Positions 17,105-27,000 of a stretch of 64,000 bases of DNA are shown here, in pieces. Below the pieces are notes generated by a model, which searched no databases, had not been told where the DNA came from, and saw nothing but the letters and a program-made list of their open reading frames with translations. Source of the DNA: Paenibacillus auburnensis (GTDB lineage Bacteria > Bacillota > Bacilli > Paenibacillales > Paenibacillaceae); contig NZ_CAKMMG010000014.1 in the NCBI RefSeq assembly GCF_927798115.1, positions 23,930 to 87,929 on the forward strand, in the 5' to 3' direction. Made by a program: the position numbers and the translations under genes. The stretch's first letter is position 1. Each line of letters opens with the position of its first letter.

Positions 17105-18829
17105 ATGATGATTACAGATCAACTTATACTGAACGCTAAAGTGTACAACAGTTACTATAAACGGTTCGAGACAGCGAATGTTGCCGTCAAGGAAGGGCGT
17201 TTTCTCTATGTAGGTCCGCTTGGTGCGGAGACATTCATTGCTGCAGAGACGATTGACGCTGAGGGGCAGTATCTGGTGCCCGGGCTAATCGATATCCACC
17301 TGCATATTGAGAGCACGATGATTACACCGGAGACCTTCTCCTACGGTATTCTGCAGCACGGGGTAACAACAATTGTCCCCGAGCCTCATGAAATGGCTAA
17401 TGTATTTGGTGTGGAAGGTGTCCATGAGATGATCCGGGCCAGCCGGGACTGTAAGGTGGACATGTTCTACGCGATTCCGAGTTCGGTGCCGGCGACTCCG
17501 CTGGAGACAACGGGCGGTTCGATTGAAATTGCCGATATCGATGAGCTGATGGAAACGGAGCAGATGATCTGCCTTGGCGAAGTGATGAATTTCGTCGATG
17601 TCATCCGAGACCCGGACTGTAAAAGCAACCAGATCCTCCAGCACGTCCGCAGCAAGTATCCCGGTCTTGTCATCGAAGGCCATACGCCGAAGCTGCTGGA
17701 TCTGGATCTGCATCAGCTGATCTTTGCCGGGATTGATTCTGATCATACCCACCAGAGTATTGAGGGCCTGACCGCACGGATTGCAGCCGGGATGTTCATC
17801 GAGATCCAGGAGAAATCGATGACCCCGGATGTGGTGGACTATCTGATTCATCATCCGGTCAGCGAGCATTTCTGCTTCGTGACCGATGATGTGATGACCG
17901 ATTCGCTGGTAGCGACCGGCCATCTCGACCATCTGGTCCGCAAGGCTATTGCTATGGGTATGGCGCCGGAAGACGCGGTCTATGCGGCCACTTACACGCC
18001 GGCCCGGCGGATGAAGCTGGACGACCGCGGCGTGATCGCGCCGAACAAAACCGCCGATTATCTGCTGCTGTCGGACCTCAGCAGCTTCATGATTGAGGCG
18101 GTCTACAAGCGGGGCGCTCAGGTCTATGACCGCAAGCAGCCGCTGCCGCAGGCAGAACAGGAGCCGCAGTTCCCGGCTCATTTCTACCAGAGCGTGCAGC
18201 TCGCACCGCTTGCGGCCGCTGACTTCGCGGTGCCTGCTGCGCTTGCGGACGGCCGCTATGGTGCCCGCGTGATGATGGTCAACAACGTGTCCACGTTTAC
18301 CGAAGAGAAGCATGCGGAGGCCGAAGTGAAAGACGGCCTGCTGCAGTGGCGGGAGAGCGGCTTCGGCCTGATCGCCACCTTCGAGCGGTACGGCAAGAAC
18401 GGCAACCGTGCCTACGGCCTGATCGGCGGCGACACGATTAAGCGCGGCGCGGTTGCAACCACGTATTCGCACGACAATCATAATTTGCTCGTGGTCGGCC
18501 ATAACGCCGAGGATATGGTGCTTGCAGCCAATACTGTGATTGCCGCGCAGGGCGGCTTCTGCGTCGTCTGCGATGGCGAGGTACTTGCACTGCTTGAGCT
18601 GCCGGTCGGTGGCATTCTGACCGAAGCGCCGCTGGCTGAGACAGCGGAGCGCGTGCTTGAGCTGCGGACAGCGATGGAATCGCTGGGCTATGATCATTAC
18701 AACCCGATCATGTCGATCAGCACGCATTCGCTGCCGGTCAGTCCGGCGCTGAAAATCACGGACCTTGGACTGATTGATGTCGGCGCAGGCAAGGTCGTAC
18801 CGCTGCTGTTCCCGCTAGGGGAAGCGTAA
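17105..18829 (+). CDS. ade: Adenine deaminase
   Basis: Metal-dependent enzyme of 574 residues, normal length for the bacterial Ade family, that converts adenine to hypoxanthine and ammonia. The amidohydrolase metal motif is GLIDIHLHIESTM near residue 60, followed by VPEPHEMANVFG and the conserved IEGHTPKLLDLDLHQL. The C-terminal half has SHDNHNLLVVGHNAEDM and PLPVGG-like segment ELPVGGILTE, both typical of Ade. ATG at 17105 follows AAGGAG. It is the last gene of the six-gene operon and is followed by a strong terminator. Together with the nucleoside hydrolase it supplies hypoxanthine and nitrogen from imported adenosine or adenine. Confidence 0.95.
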   Translation: MMITDQLILNAKVYNSYYKRFETANVAVKEGRFLYVGPLGAETFIAAETIDAEGQYLVPGLIDIHLHIESTMITPETFSYGILQHGVTTIVPEPHEMANVFGVEGVHEMIRASRDCKVDMFYAIPSSVPATPLETTGGSIEIADIDELMETEQMICLGEVMNFVDVIRDPDCKSNQILQHVRSKYPGLVIEGHTPKLLDLDLHQLIFAGIDSDHTHQSIEGLTARIAAGMFIEIQEKSMTPDVVDYLIHHPVSEHFCFVTDDVMTDSLVATGHLDHLVRKAIAMGMAPEDAVYAATYTPARRMKLDDRGVIAPNKTADYLLLSDLSSFMIEAVYKRGAQVYDRKQPLPQAEQEPQFPAHFYQSVQLAPLAAADFAVPAALADGRYGARVMMVNNVSTFTEEKHAEAEVKDGLLQWRESGFGLIATFERYGKNGNRAYGLIGGDTIKRGAVATTYSHDNHNLLVVGHNAEDMVLAANTVIAAQGGFCVVCDGEVLALLELPVGGILTEAPLAETAERVLELRTAMESLGYDHYNPIMSISTHSLPVSPALKITDLGLIDVGAGKVVPLLFPLGEA

Positions 18830-18873
18830 GCAAGAACTGCTGGCGTCAGATTGTGGCGAAGCGGATATAGAAG

Positions 18874-18906
18874 AGGGGGCGTCCCATGGGGGATGCCCCT
18901 TTTTTA
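18874..18906 (+). terminator. Terminator of purine operon
   Basis: GGGGCGTCCC / GGGGATGCCCC hairpin immediately followed by TTTTTT. Confidence 0.8.
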
Positions 18907-18989
18907 AATTCAGTAATAGCAGCGGAATAAGGCTCCCTGCTCCGTAATGACCTCCAAATCATTCACAGACATTTTGAGTGTGGTCCAAC

Positions 18990-19213
18990 AAAATAAGTGT
19001 ACTTTCTGCAGCTAAAATGAGAGGCAGCTCATGGGTTTTTGAAATAGTTGTAGTACGTACACTTAAAAGGGCAGAAAAGGCCCCTTTTCCTCGAAACAGC
19101 CGTGTTTAGTTGCACAGAGTGCAGCTATTTTGGGAATAACGCCGAAAAAACCATTTTTAGCTGTACAAAGTGCAGTTATGTTGATGATCTAGAAAATCCA
19201 ACTAAATGTGTCA
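18990..19213. repeat. TACAAAGTGCA-type repeats, mixed orientation
   Basis: TTTAGTTGCACAGAGTGCAG (from 19105) and TTTAGCTGTACAAAGTGCAG (from 19156) are exactly 51 bp apart. An inverted copy lies near 19000 (minus strand TTTTAGCTGCAGAAAGTACAC region) and a weaker one near 19043. GTGTAC and GTACAC ends of the first two can pair. A related word occurs at 37784-37805. This occupies the 526-bp gap between the purine operon and the CYTH gene; no gene was found. Confidence 0.55.
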
Positions 19214-19321
19214 GCCAACCTGTCCTGCCATGTCCCCCGGGCGCCAAGTTTCACCGTCACCGATTGACTAACGTATGACCTGCCCCTATGATGATAAATA
19301 ATATAAAACATCGCAGAGCGC

Positions 19322-19338
19322 ATAACGTATAGCGTTAT
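19322..19338 (+). other. Small hairpin before CYTH gene ribosome binding site
   Basis: ATAACG-TATAG-CGTTAT lies 3 bases upstream of the GAGGGAGAG ribosome binding site of the CYTH gene. A role in message stability or translation is possible but not shown. Confidence 0.45.
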
Positions 19339-19355
19339 AGAGGGAGAGAGACAGC

Positions 19356-19850
19356 ATGGGGATGGAGATTGAACGCAAGTTCCTGCTGCCGGAATATCCG
19401 GAGCAGCTGATTGAGGGAGGACAGCTCAACGTGCTTACCCGGCACAGCATTGACCAGACGTATCTGGCGATTGAGGACGGGCAGGAGCTGCGGGTGCGCA
19501 AAATAACAGATCTGGATTCGGGTGAGGTTACCTTCACGCACACCTTCAAGGACGGCAAGGGCATCAGCCGGAAGGAGATCGAATACAACATCTCCGAAGG
19601 TTTATATAACCAGATGATTGAGGCCGTGAAGGCCGTGCCTCTGGTCAAAACCCGCACTACTGCCGTATGGAACGGCACCACGGTAGAGATCGATGTCTAC
19701 ACTCAGCTTGAGCTTACGGTGATCGAGGTTGAATTCGATTCGCTGGAGGAAGCGGAGAGCTTCACCGCCCCTGAATGGTTCGGCGAAGATGTCAGCGTAG
19801 CGAAGCAGTACAGCAACAAAACCGTCTGGAAGCAGCTTCAGCAGAAGTAA
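19356..19850 (+). CDS. CYTH domain (triphosphate tunnel) protein
   Basis: Soluble protein of 164 residues. The family-defining N-terminal ExExK signature appears as MEIERKFLL. Alternating charged strands follow (ELRVRKITD, EVTFTHTFKDG, EIEYNISE, TAVWNGTTVEIDVY, LTVIEVEFDSLEEA), forming the eight-stranded tunnel that binds triphosphates and divalent metal. Known members are inorganic triphosphatases, thiamine triphosphatases or class IV adenylate cyclases; the sequence alone does not separate them, though small stand-alone bacterial CYTH proteins are mostly triphosphatases. ATG 19356 follows GAGGGAGAG. It seems to be a single-gene unit: repeats lie upstream, and thrC with its own leader lies 130 bp downstream. 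Confidence 0.85.
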   Translation: MGMEIERKFLLPEYPEQLIEGGQLNVLTRHSIDQTYLAIEDGQELRVRKITDLDSGEVTFTHTFKDGKGISRKEIEYNISEGLYNQMIEAVKAVPLVKTRTTAVWNGTTVEIDVYTQLELTVIEVEFDSLEEAESFTAPEWFGEDVSVAKQYSNKTVWKQLQQK

Positions 19851-19921
19851 GGCGCGGCAGCCGTATTTTTTTCACAAAAGTTGACACGGAAGTAACGGAC
19901 TTTAACGCTTAAACGTGTTAA

Positions 19922-19947
19922 TATATAGGGTAGTTCTATATAGGGTA
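19922..19947 (+). repeat. Direct repeat TATATAGGGTA before thrC
   Basis: The 11-mer TATATAGGGTA occurs at 19922-19932 and 19937-19947, 15 bp apart. An imperfect palindrome TTAACGCTTAAACGTGTTAA sits just upstream at 19902-19921. The pair could be -10 or operator sequence; I cannot assign a promoter firmly. Confidence 0.4.
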
Positions 19948-19979
19948 AATAAAGAGGGGCTCAGGAGGATGATACTGGT

Positions 19980-21368
19980 ATGGAGTATATAAGCACAAGA
20001 GGAAATGTGGAAGCTAGAGGCTTTATTGATACAGTTCTGATGGGGCTGGCGGATGACGGCGGGCTGATGGTTCCGGTGCAGATCCCGGTAATTTCCCCGG
20101 ACATGCTGGAGGAATGGCGGAAGCTTAGCTTCCAGGAGCTGTTTCTGGAGATTTTCTCCCATTATACCAACGATGAAATTCCTTACGATGATCTCAAAGA
20201 AATGGTGTACACCAGCTACGGCAATTTCCGTGCGCCGGAGGTGACACCTCTTCATAAAGTAAATGATTCCTTATACGTGCTTGAGCTGTTCCATGGACCT
20301 ACGTTTGCGTTCAAGGATGTGGCGCTGCAGTTTATGGGCGAGCTGTATTCTTACATTGCCAAGGTGCGGGGCGAGATTATCCATATTCTCGGGGCGACCT
20401 CGGGTGATACCGGTGCGGCGGCGATTCAGGGCGTACGCGGCAAAGAAGGCATCAAGATCTGTATCCTGCATCCGCATAACAAGGTGAGCAAGGTACAGGA
20501 GCTGCAAATGACGACTGTGGACGACAGCAATGTGCTGAATCTGTCCGTCGAAGGCAACTTCGATGATTGCCAGAAGGTGATCAAGGAGCTGTTCGCGGAT
20601 CTGGACTTCAAAGGCAAATACCACCTGCGGGCGATCAACTCGATCAACTTCGTGCGTATCCTGGCCCAGACCGTCTATTATTTCTATGCTTACCTGCAAA
20701 TCGGGAACAGCGGCAGCAAGAAGATCAATATCAGTGTGCCTTCGGGTAACTTCGGCAACATTTTCTCCGGTTTCCTGGCCCAAAAAATGGGGCTGCCGAT
20801 CAACAAGCTGATCATCGCCACGAATGAAAATAACATCCTCGAACGCTTCGTGCTGACCGGCGAATACAAACCAGGCGGCTTTACGAGCACGTACAGCCCT
20901 TCGATGGATATCCAGGTGGCGAGCAATTTTGAGCGCTATCTGTATTATTTGCTGGATGAGGATGCAGTGAAGCTCTCGGAGTATATGGCGGGACTTGCGG
21001 CAGACGGGAAAATTACAGTTGACGGTGAGCTGTTCGCACGGGTGCAGGCTGATTTTGCGGCACTGGGCGTCAAGAATCAGCAGTGCCTCGATATTATCGG
21101 CAAATACCAGCAGGAGTACAGCTATCTGCTTGATCCGCACACGGCCTGCGGGATCGCAGCTTATGAGGCTTTCGGCGGACCGGATGAAGTGACAGTTACC
21201 TTTGCTACCGCACACCCGGCGAAGTTCGATGAAGCGATTGCCCTGACCGGCATTAAGCAGGAGTTCCCGGCGCCAATTTCCGCATTGTTCGAGATGCCGC
21301 AGCATATGACGGTTGTGGAGCATGACAAGGCGGCGATTGTGCGCGAGCTGCAGGCTTTTTACGGATAA
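19980..21368 (+). CDS. thrC: Threonine synthase
   Basis: PLP enzyme of 462 residues that converts O-phosphohomoserine to threonine and phosphate. It starts MEYISTRGN, the hallmark of the longer E. coli/yeast-type threonine synthases (about 430-510 residues) rather than the shorter B. subtilis type of about 350. The PLP-binding Lys is near residue 112 in TFAFKDVALQF, and the phosphate-binding loop GATSGDTGAAAI and the segment PSGNFGNIFSG are clear. ATG at 19980 has CAGGAGG about 10 bases upstream. No other threonine-pathway genes are adjacent, so it is probably transcribed alone, with a terminator downstream. Confidence 0.95.
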   Translation: MEYISTRGNVEARGFIDTVLMGLADDGGLMVPVQIPVISPDMLEEWRKLSFQELFLEIFSHYTNDEIPYDDLKEMVYTSYGNFRAPEVTPLHKVNDSLYVLELFHGPTFAFKDVALQFMGELYSYIAKVRGEIIHILGATSGDTGAAAIQGVRGKEGIKICILHPHNKVSKVQELQMTTVDDSNVLNLSVEGNFDDCQKVIKELFADLDFKGKYHLRAINSINFVRILAQTVYYFYAYLQIGNSGSKKINISVPSGNFGNIFSGFLAQKMGLPINKLIIATNENNILERFVLTGEYKPGGFTSTYSPSMDIQVASNFERYLYYLLDEDAVKLSEYMAGLAADGKITVDGELFARVQADFAALGVKNQQCLDIIGKYQQEYSYLLDPHTACGIAAYEAFGGPDEVTVTFATAHPAKFDEAIALTGIKQEFPAPISALFEMPQHMTVVEHDKAAIVRELQAFYG

Positions 21369-21428
21369 CTAGCGCTGGGACGTTCACGAGTTGAACCTAC
21401 TTCAGCACCCTATATGAAAAGTACGTGC

Positions 21429-21466
21429 AAAAGGCCCCGTTTCTCGAGAAGAACGGAGGCCTTTTT
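21429..21466 (+). terminator. Terminator after thrC
   Basis: AAAAGGCCCCGTT pairs with AACGGAGGCCTTTTT (one mismatch) around a TCTCGAGAAG loop; it ends in a T-run. Confidence 0.8.
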
Positions 21467-21707
21467 GGCGTATAGCTGGAATTAGCCTGCAACTCCGGAG
21501 GCTGCACAGAACATCGTTACTTTTTTCACATAAATAGGCTTGCAGGATTTGTCGTAAATTCTGATTGAAAAGTGGACATACCTATCACGGAATGAGAAAA
21601 TAGCAGGTAGAGAGCAGCAAAAGAAGCGGAAACGTGTCCGCGGGAAAAGAAGGAACTTATAATCATCCGGCATTAGTCGTATATTTAAAAAAAGGACGGG
21701 ATCACTC
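21467..21707. other. Intergenic, no gene seen
   Basis: Together with the terminator this makes a 339-bp gap. I see only a small hairpin (GCGGA-AACGTG-TCCGC near 21630) and an AAAGGACGGGAT ribosome binding site for the next gene. Confidence 0.5.
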
Positions 21708-22694
21708 ATGACAATTCGTTTCGGGGTCGTAGGCACCAACTGGATTACAGACCGCTTTATTCAAGCCGGGCTGGAGAATGAGGAATTTATTCTGACAGCG
21801 GTATATTCCCGTACAGAAGAAAAGGGCCTTGCTTTTGCCGCCAAATACGCGGGAGCCGCCATCTATACCAATCTGGAGGATATGGTGTCCAGCGGAGAAG
21901 TGGACGCAGTGTACATCGCAAGTCCCAATTCGATGCATGCCGAGCAGGCGCTGATCTGTATGAATCACGGCAAACATGTGCTGTGCGAAAAACCGGCTGC
22001 CTCCAATAGCAGCGAGCTGCAGAAGATGATCGAGGCTGCGCGGAGCAATGATGTGCTTCTGATGGAAGCGATGAAATCGACCTTTATGCCGAATTTCGGC
22101 GTGATTAAAGATAATCTTTATAAGCTGGGCAGGGTACGGCGTTACTTCGCCAGCTATTGTCAATACTCGTCCAGATACGATGCGTACCGGCAGGGAACGG
22201 TGCTGAATGCTTTTAACCCGGAATATTCGAACGGCTCACTGATGGATCTGGGGATTTACTGCCTGTATCCGATGGTGGCGCTATTCGGCAAACCGGATTC
22301 GGTAAAGGCCACAGGCGTTATGCTCTCTTCCGGGGTAGACGGCGAAGGCAGCATGGTGATGCGATATTCGCATATGGATGCCGTCGTGATGCATTCGAAG
22401 ATTACCGATTCCTATCTGCCGGCAGAAATTCAGGGGGAGAATGGAACGATGGTGATTGATAAGATCAACCAGCCGTACCAGGTCAAAATCCAATACCGCG
22501 ACGGAACGGTGGAGGAGCTCACCCTGCCGCAGGTGTTCGAGCCGATGTACTATGAAGCGTATGAGTTTATTAATCTGCTCAAAAACGGACAACGTGAGAG
22601 CACAGTCAACAGTCACGCCAATTCCTTGGCGGTAGCAGAGATCATGGAGGAAGCGAGACGGCAGATCGGCCTCCGCTATACCTCGGATATATAG
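21708..22694 (+). CDS. Gfo/Idh/MocA family oxidoreductase
   Basis: NAD(P)-dependent sugar or polyol dehydrogenase-like protein of 328 residues. The Rossmann N-terminus reads TIRFGVVGTNWITDRFI (GxGxxG degenerated to GVVGTN), followed by AVYIASPNSMHAEQAL and the family-defining catalytic Lys in HVLCEKPAA. The C-terminal beta-sheet domain carries GSLMDLGIYCLYPMVALFG. Its substrate cannot be told from sequence. It is followed after 18 bp by a radical SAM gene on the same strand, so the two are probably co-transcribed. Confidence 0.88.
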   Translation: MTIRFGVVGTNWITDRFIQAGLENEEFILTAVYSRTEEKGLAFAAKYAGAAIYTNLEDMVSSGEVDAVYIASPNSMHAEQALICMNHGKHVLCEKPAASNSSELQKMIEAARSNDVLLMEAMKSTFMPNFGVIKDNLYKLGRVRRYFASYCQYSSRYDAYRQGTVLNAFNPEYSNGSLMDLGIYCLYPMVALFGKPDSVKATGVMLSSGVDGEGSMVMRYSHMDAVVMHSKITDSYLPAEIQGENGTMVIDKINQPYQVKIQYRDGTVEELTLPQVFEPMYYEAYEFINLLKNGQRESTVNSHANSLAVAEIMEEARRQIGLRYTSDI

Positions 22695-22712
22695 TGAAAT
22701 GGGGAGCAGCAC

Positions 22713-23588
22713 TTGAAGACTTTTAAAAAGGTTTACATCGAGATTACAAGCGTCTGCAACCTTGCTTGCAGCTTCTGCCCGCCAACCGAGCGGCAGAAGA
22801 ACTTCATGAAGCCGGATACCTTTAGCACAATTCTTGATGAGATTAAGCCGCACAGTAATCACATCTATCTTCATGTCAAAGGCGAGCCGCTGCTGCATCC
22901 GAAGATTGGTGAGCTGCTGGACATTGCAGATGCCAAAGGCTTCAAGGTCAATATCACGACCAACGGAACGCTGATCCATAAGGCGGGGCCGAAAATTATC
23001 GGCAAGCCGGCGCTGCGCCAGATGAACTTCTCCCTGCACAGCTTCGATGGACATGAAGGCTCGGAGAACCGAGAGGGGTATTTGAAGGAGATTATTTCTT
23101 TTGTGCGGGAAGCTGCGGCACAAGGGGTCATCATCTCCTTCCGGCTCTGGAATCTGACGGAAGATAACCAGACCAATCTGACGCGGAGCCGCAACCGCGA
23201 GACGCTGGCTGTGCTGGAGGAGGCGTTCAATCTGGACTTCAAGATTGAGGAGAAGGTCGTTCCAGGCAGCGGCGTCCGCATTGCGCCGCGCATCTATCTG
23301 AACCAGGACCACGAGTTCAGATGGCCGGCACTGCACGAGCCGGAGGATGACGGCAAAGGCTTCTGCCACGCGCTGCGCAGCCAGGCGGCGGTGCTGGTGG
23401 ACGGCACGGTGGTGCCGTGCTGTCTCGATGGCGAGGGGGTTATCAACCTCGGCAACATCCATGAGCGGCCGTTCTCCGAGATTGTCGAGGGCGAGCGGGC
23501 GAACAATCTGTTCTACGGCTTCTCCCGCAGGGAAGCAGTAGAGGAGCTGTGCCGCAAGTGCGGGTACCGGCAGCGGTTCGGTACGTAG
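22713..23588 (+). CDS. Radical SAM/SPASM domain protein
   Basis: Iron-sulfur enzyme of 291 residues. The N-terminal cluster motif is CNLACSFCPP (CxxxCxxC), followed by LHVKGEPLLHP and the radical-SAM barrel. A C-terminal SPASM-type region includes CHALRSQAAVLVDGTVVPCC, GVINLGNIHE and CRKCGYR, which would hold an auxiliary cluster. The start is TTG at 22713 (MKTFKKVYIE), with GGGGAG upstream; no ATG fits before the cluster motif. Such proteins act in peptide maturation, sulfatase maturation or cofactor synthesis; no peptide substrate gene is recognisable nearby. It lies directly downstream of the Gfo/Idh/MocA gene and is followed by a terminator. Confidence 0.88.
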   Translation: MKTFKKVYIEITSVCNLACSFCPPTERQKNFMKPDTFSTILDEIKPHSNHIYLHVKGEPLLHPKIGELLDIADAKGFKVNITTNGTLIHKAGPKIIGKPALRQMNFSLHSFDGHEGSENREGYLKEIISFVREAAAQGVIISFRLWNLTEDNQTNLTRSRNRETLAVLEEAFNLDFKIEEKVVPGSGVRIAPRIYLNQDHEFRWPALHEPEDDGKGFCHALRSQAAVLVDGTVVPCCLDGEGVINLGNIHERPFSEIVEGERANNLFYGFSRREAVEELCRKCGYRQRFGT

Positions 23589-23675
23589 GCCGGAGACAGA
23601 TGATGTCGTAGCCAGCAACAAGGGTAGCCTGCTAACCATTCCAGCAGTTGCCCTGCCACTAGATAAGCAAACCAT

Positions 23676-23705
23676 AGCAAGCTTCCGCCGGAAGCTTGCT
23701 TTTTG
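23676..23705 (+). terminator. Terminator after radical SAM gene
   Basis: Perfect 11-bp stem AGCAAGCTTCC / GGAAGCTTGCT with a GCC loop, followed by TTTTT. Confidence 0.9.
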
Positions 23706-24069
23706 GCGTGTTTTGGGAGAGGATCCCACGAAAAGAGGCGTTGCCGGAAGCTGGCACCATGAACGCTCACAGTCTACTCATTCTGATGATCGGAGCTCCT
23801 CACCTAAGTCGACTTTACCTATTACAGGCCATATTACCTATGGGTACCCGGGTAGATGAACTCTTTCATCGACAGAGTGGCGCATGTAATCGTATTCACG
23901 GTGCTTAAAATATTAATATTTTAATATAAAATACTTCAATTTTAACGCATATGGGTCGATAAATAGGAAAAAAGGTCTATATGTTTCTGTTTATGACCTC
24001 TAAAGGAGGGTAATTGTCCACATAATCCCATATTTTGGGTTGATTTTGTCATATGAAAGGAGTCATCTA
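23706..24069. other. AT-rich upstream region of SLH gene
   Basis: No gene seen. From about 23905 the sequence is very AT-rich and holds the perfect palindrome AAAATATTAATATTTT (23907-23922). Two ribosome-binding-like AAAGGAG words occur (near 24002 and 24055); the second serves the TTG start at 24070. Confidence 0.5.
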
Positions 24070-27000
24070 TTGAAATTTAGAGCGATCAAAAAAACAGCCA
24101 TCTCCTTATTGGCCCTCTTGTTGCTGACCATGACCTTCCTGCCCCAGGTCCGTTCTGTCTATGCCAGCGGATTGGACCTCACCGGGACTGGAAATGGATG
24201 GTTGACCGTCTATCCTAAAAACAGCCAATTTGATTACGTCGGCGACCAGCAGACCGGAAGCGGCAGTGTAGCGCAAGACATCGTCGGGGATGCAAACAAT
24301 CCTCCTTTTTACGTTAACTATGATTCGGCTGCGGGTGAAATCGGCTTTCGGATCCGTGTGAACAATCTGGATGGAACCCAGAAGGACAAGTTTACAAGCT
24401 TTGCGTTTGTGGGGGTGGATGCCAACGGGAACGGGGGTATCGACTTTTTCTTAGGCGTTTATAATCCGACAAACAACAACGGGAAGATCGGTATCTATAA
24501 TGCTGATCCTAACAAGGCGAATACCTCGCCCAGCACGACGGGTATCATCAATCCTGCGCTCATCTCTTATGTACCGAGTGCTAACCAGAATTACTCGTTG
24601 ATGCAGGCTACTGGAAGCAGCTTTTCAGGCGACAGTGACTATTTTGTGACCTTTAAAGTCAAGGTTGCAGACATTAATACGGCAATGGCGAGCAGGGGAA
24701 TTACTGTGACTGCTACCTCCCCTCTGCAATATATTATCGGCACTGCTGCCCAGGACAACTCTTTTAATCAGGATATCGCGGGCACGCAGGGCATAAGCAC
24801 TAATGATACTACTACGTGGAAGGACCTCGGCGTCTTTTCGCCGCCCGTCAATGTTACGGGTACGATCCTGAACACGGCGCCAAGCGCAGTAGCGGATACG
24901 CTGACTGTAGCCGAGAACGGCTCGGGAAGCTTGACCGTAACGGCAAACGATACGGATGCCGAGAACGGGCTTGTCCCATCGACGGTAAAGCTTAATACAC
25001 TACCGTCGCACGGTACGGTCACTGTAGGCACGAACGGCCAGGTGACATACACGCCGAACGAGGGCTACAGCGGCAGCGATAGCTTCACGTACACCGTCAA
25101 GGATACGGACGGAGCAGAATCTAACCCGGCCACGGTAAGCGTGACGGTGACAGCGGCTCCAATCCTGAACACGGCGCCAAGCGCGGTAGCAGACACGCTG
25201 ACCGTAGCCGAGAACGGCTCGGGAAGTGTAACGGTAACGGCGAACGATACGGATGCCGAGAACGGGCTTGTCCCATCGACGGTAGCGATCAAAACGCAGC
25301 CGTCGCATGGTTCGGCCACCGTAGGCGCGAACGGACAGGTTACGTACACGCCGAATGAGGGCTACAGCGGCAGTGACAGCTTCACGTACACCGTCAAGGA
25401 TACGGACGGAGCGGAGTCCAACCCGGCCACGGTAAGCGTGACGGTGACAGCGGCTCCAATCCTGAACACGGCGCCAAGCGCGGTTGCAGATACGCTGACC
25501 GTAGCCGAGAACGGCTCGGGAAGTGTAACGGTAACGGCAAACGATACGGATGCCGAGAACGGGCTTGTCCCATCGACGGTAAAGCTTAAGACACTACCGT
25601 CACACGGTACGGCCACCGTAGACACGAACGGCCAGGTGACGTATACGCCGAACGCGGGCTATAGCGGCAGCGACAGCTTCACGTATACCGTCAAGGATAC
25701 GGACGGAGCGGAGTCCAACCCGGCCACGGTGAGCGTGACGGTGACAGCGCCTCCGGTCCTGAACACGGCGCCAAGCGCGGTAGCGGATACGCTGACCGTA
25801 GCCGAGAACGGCTCGGGAAGCTTGGCCGTAACGGCGAACGATACGGACGCCGAGAACGGGCTTGACCCGTCGACGGTAGCGATCAAGACGCAGCCGTCGC
25901 ACGGTAAGGCCACCGTAGGCACGAACGGCCAGGTGACGTACACGCCGAACGAGGGCTACAGCGGCAGCGACAGCTTCACGTACACCGTCTTGGATACGGA
26001 CGGAGCGGAGTCCAACCCGGCCACGGTAAGTGTGACGGTGACAGTGGCTCCGATCCTGAACACGGCACCAAGCGCCGCAGCAGATACGCTGACCTTAGCC
26101 GAGAACGGCTCGGGAAGCGTAACGGTAACTGCTAATGATTCAGATGCCGAGGACGGGCTTGACCCGTCGACGGTAGCGATCAAGACGCAGCCGTCGCATG
26201 GTACAGTCATCGTAGGGACGAACGGTCAGGTGATGTACACGCCGAACGCCGGCTACAGCGGCAGCGACAGCTTCACGTACACCGTCAAGGATACTGACGG
26301 AGCGGAATCCAACCCGGCCACGGTAAGTGTGACGGTGACAGCGGCCAACGGAATTCCTGCGGCATTACCGCAGCTCGTTGAGATCAACGAAGGGGCCGTA
26401 GCGGTAACGGTTATTCTTGAAGGCACCGACCGCGAAACGATCACTGGACTGGTTTACCAGATCACCACTCAGCCGTCACAGGGTACCCTTACCTTACAAA
26501 GCGGCAATATCTATTTGTATACACCGGCCCCGGGCTTTACATCGGGTACGGACAGCTTCAGCTTCACCGTGACGGACGGGAACGGCCAGACGAGTCCGCC
26601 GGTTCAGGTGACGATTCAGATGAACAAGGCGCTCAACGGCTGGGTCGGCAATAAGCTTGAAGGCGATCCGTCTGTCGTGAATGCAGTGCCCGGCTATCCG
26701 CTGAAGTTCTCGGCCGTAAGCCCGCTGTCGGCCCATGAGGTCAAGGCGACAATCGGAGGCGGCACTGTCAGTCTTGAGTTAGCCAATCCTGCTACCTTCC
26801 TTCAGGACGGCTACAAACGGTGGGAGAGTACGGGCTATCTGCTTACCACACCGCTGGCCGCAGGTTCTTACACGGTAATGTTCCAGGCGTTTAAGGCTGA
26901 CGGCACACCGCTGCCCGCCGAGACCCGCCTGGCCGATAACGGATTCCAGGTACTAGCGCACTCACTGGCGCTGACGGCATCGCCGGACCGGATTGTCGGA

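Noticed and set aside
17285..18727. Long open frame of 480 codons opposite adenine deaminase
   Set aside because: Antisense shadow: His/Arg/Gln-rich product without domains, while the plus-strand gene has full family motifs.
23696..23908. Open frame of 70 codons after the radical SAM gene
   Set aside because: It starts inside the terminator hairpin and has no ribosome binding site or protein-like composition.
24865..26349. CRISPR-like regular repeats
   Set aside because: Units are 297 bp, coding and in frame within one protein, without spacers.
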